Positions 62,721 to 64,000 of a stretch of DNA of 64,000 bases are shown piece after piece; position 1 is the stretch's first letter; each line of letters begins with the position of its first letter. The position numbers were made by a program, and so were the translations under genes. Source of the DNA: Methylosinus sp. H3A (GTDB taxonomy: Bacteria > Pseudomonadota > Alphaproteobacteria > Rhizobiales > Beijerinckiaceae); NCBI RefSeq assembly GCF_015709455.1, contig NZ_JADNQW010000005.1:1178001-1242000 (forward strand). The letters run 5' to 3'. The notes under the pieces were generated by a model. The model was not told the origin of the DNA. It searched no databases and worked only from the letters and a program-made list of their open reading frames with translations.

Positions 62721-63854
62721 CTAGTCCTTCGGGCCGAGGAGAAGCACGCGCAGCAGACCGGAGGGCCGAAAATCGGCGGCGCGCATCTCGAAGGCGGTGG
62801 CGGAGATTTTCTTCAGATCGACGAGGCAGAAGCTCACGAGGCGTGTCGGCTTGCCCTTGTCCACGACGAGACGGAACTGGCGCACCGGAGCCGCCGGCGC
62901 GCCGGAGCCGAGATCGAAGGAGATGCGGCGCTCCTGCAGATCGCCGACATTGGCCTCCGGGAAAACGCGGATCGTCGGCTGTTTTCTCGCGGCGTCGGTC
63001 GCGGCGGGCTCCGGCGCGGCGCTCTCCGCGGCAGGAACGACGGTCTCGACCGCCGCCGCGCGACGCGCCGCGGCAGTGGAGACGATCTTGTCGACGCCCG
63101 CCAGAAAACTGCGGTCGAGGCAATAATCGGCGCGGCGGCGCTCCACCTCCTGCCCGAGTTCTTTCGACGAGCGCAGCGGCTCGCGCAGCACGGTGTCGCG
63201 CGCGACGCCGACGCTCGAGCGAAAACGATAGTCCACCAGCACGTTCTGCCCCGGCGCGAGCTCCAGCGCCCGCGACGCCGAGGCGCGGACCGACCAGCGC
63301 GGCGAATAAATCGGATTTCCCGCCGGATCGGTCCCATTCTCGACGATGAGCCCGTCCTTGACGAGGCGCGCGCGCGCATCCGCCGTCAGGCCGGCGAGCT
63401 TGTCGTGAAAGAGACCCACCGGAACGAGCGGAAGCCCGCTGCGGCGCAGGACCGCGGTCACATCCTTGCCCTCGACGACGGCGCTCTGCGCGACGGAGAG
63501 CGGGGCCGCCTTTTGATCGATGGTCGCGGCGAGGCCGACATAATTCACCGGGTCCGAGCCCGGAATGGACCATGCCGCATCGGGATCGGAAAAATCGATC
63601 TCGGGAAGCGGGAAGATCAGAGTCGTTCGCACCGGCGCCGAAGTCGGATTGACGATCCGATATTTGAGCGAGCTGTTCTGCGGGCCGAGCGCGAGCTCCA
63701 TCGACTCCACGGTGAGCCCGGCCGCCTCGAGGCTCGCGAGCTCCGGCCCGCGATGGACGAGCTCCTGCAGCGTTTCCTCCGCCCGCGCCGGGCAAATGCC
63801 GAGCGCCAGAATCGTCGCCGCCAATCGGACGCTCCGGGGGAAGAGAAGACTCAT
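62721..63854 (-). CDS. DUF4424 domain-containing exported protein
   Basis: A 377-residue periplasmic protein with a signal peptide (LAATILALGICPARA). The mature part begins EETLQELVHRGPELASLEAAGLTVESMELALGPQNSSLKYRIVN, and TLIFPLPEIDFSDPDA follows; this is the DUF4424 pattern seen in many alphaproteobacteria. Three cysteines stand in the mature protein (one in ADYCLD, one in SFCLVDL). The function is unknown. ATG 63854 has GAAAGG about nine bases upstream. Confidence 0.8.
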   Translation of the reverse strand: MSLLFPRSVRLAATILALGICPARAEETLQELVHRGPELASLEAAGLTVESMELALGPQNSSLKYRIVNPTSAPVRTTLIFPLPEIDFSDPDAAWSIPGSDPVNYVGLAATIDQKAAPLSVAQSAVVEGKDVTAVLRRSGLPLVPVGLFHDKLAGLTADARARLVKDGLIVENGTDPAGNPIYSPRWSVRASASRALELAPGQNVLVDYRFRSSVGVARDTVLREPLRSSKELGQEVERRRADYCLDRSFLAGVDKIVSTAAARRAAAVETVVPAAESAAPEPAATDAARKQPTIRVFPEANVGDLQERRISFDLGSGAPAAPVRQFRLVVDKGKPTRLVSFCLVDLKKISATAFEMRAADFRPSGLLRVLLLGPKD

Positions 63855-64000
63855 CGAAAGCCGCCTTTCGTTGCGCGTGGTCGCGCCGCCTTGAAATGCC
63901 GGCGAGAATATCGTCTCCCGCGCAAAAGCGATATGGGCGCGCGCACAGCGCGGTTGACCTCGATGGCTTATGCAATAGGCTGACAGTCGTTATTCGAGAT
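63855..64000. other. Upstream region of the DUF4424 gene, to window end
   Basis: 146 bases with no complete gene. The last 40 bases are A/T-richer and may hold a promoter. Nothing else is supported. Confidence 0.4.

Overview
The window is GC-rich with strong third-position G/C bias. Its gene content points to an alphaproteobacterium of the order Hyphomicrobiales, most probably a nitrogen-fixing type II methanotroph of the Methylosinus/Methylocystis kind. The lineage is inferred from: both molybdenum storage protein subunits (MosA, MosB); intracellular PHB depolymerase; a NADP-malic enzyme carrying a phosphotransacetylase-like domain; a DUF2336 protein; a TorF-type porin; and a 2548-residue repeat protein resembling the Growth Pole Ring protein of polar-growing Rhizobiales. 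No methane oxidation or nitrogenase genes lie in the window, so the genus is a guess.

Layout. 1-9352: the 3' part of mutS is cut by the window edge; then a small membrane protein, maeB, UDP-glucose dehydrogenase, a tiny unknown protein and a Pit-type phosphate transporter. 9437-20508: an exopolysaccharide locus. It holds three GT4 glycosyltransferases, a polysaccharide deacetylase, a MurJ/MviN-type flippase, a Wzy/ligase-type polymerase and a Wzc-like co-polymerase/ATPase, mostly in one tightly overlapped minus-strand operon. A secreted GH-A-clan glycosidase sits inside it on the opposite strand. No outer-membrane Wza-type channel and no priming phosphoglycosyltransferase were seen. 20985-28684: NAD kinase, DUF2336, a CitE/HpcH-like protein, a YfhO-type membrane protein, a secreted unknown and a TorF-like porin.

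28993-37626: the giant repeat protein, a divergent orphan Hpt phosphotransfer protein and a small unknown. 37740-44149: SGNH-like hydrolase, methyltransferase, tRNA-Leu(GAG), choloylglycine hydrolase family enzyme, L,D-transpeptidase and FabI. 44463-51328: an ECF-type sigma/anti-sigma pair, then surface-glycan genes: an acyltransferase-3/GH16 fusion, a GSCFA protein and a WcbI protein, with DUF2147 and DUF1772 proteins between. 51401-57609: PHB depolymerase; cobalamin genes cobD/cbiB and cbiD, which flank a PEBP protein; an MFS pump translationally overlapped with cbiD; and a lower-GC unknown gene. 58076-63854: the mosB-mosA operon, a secreted phosphoesterase with an Asp/His-rich tail, and two secreted unknowns.

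The most interesting items are the giant protein built on a 33-residue (3 x 11) repeat, the fusion of an ExoH-like acyltransferase to an ExoK-like GH16 glucanase in one polypeptide, and several families of short intergenic palindromes. Envelope growth and surface polysaccharide are the recurring themes.
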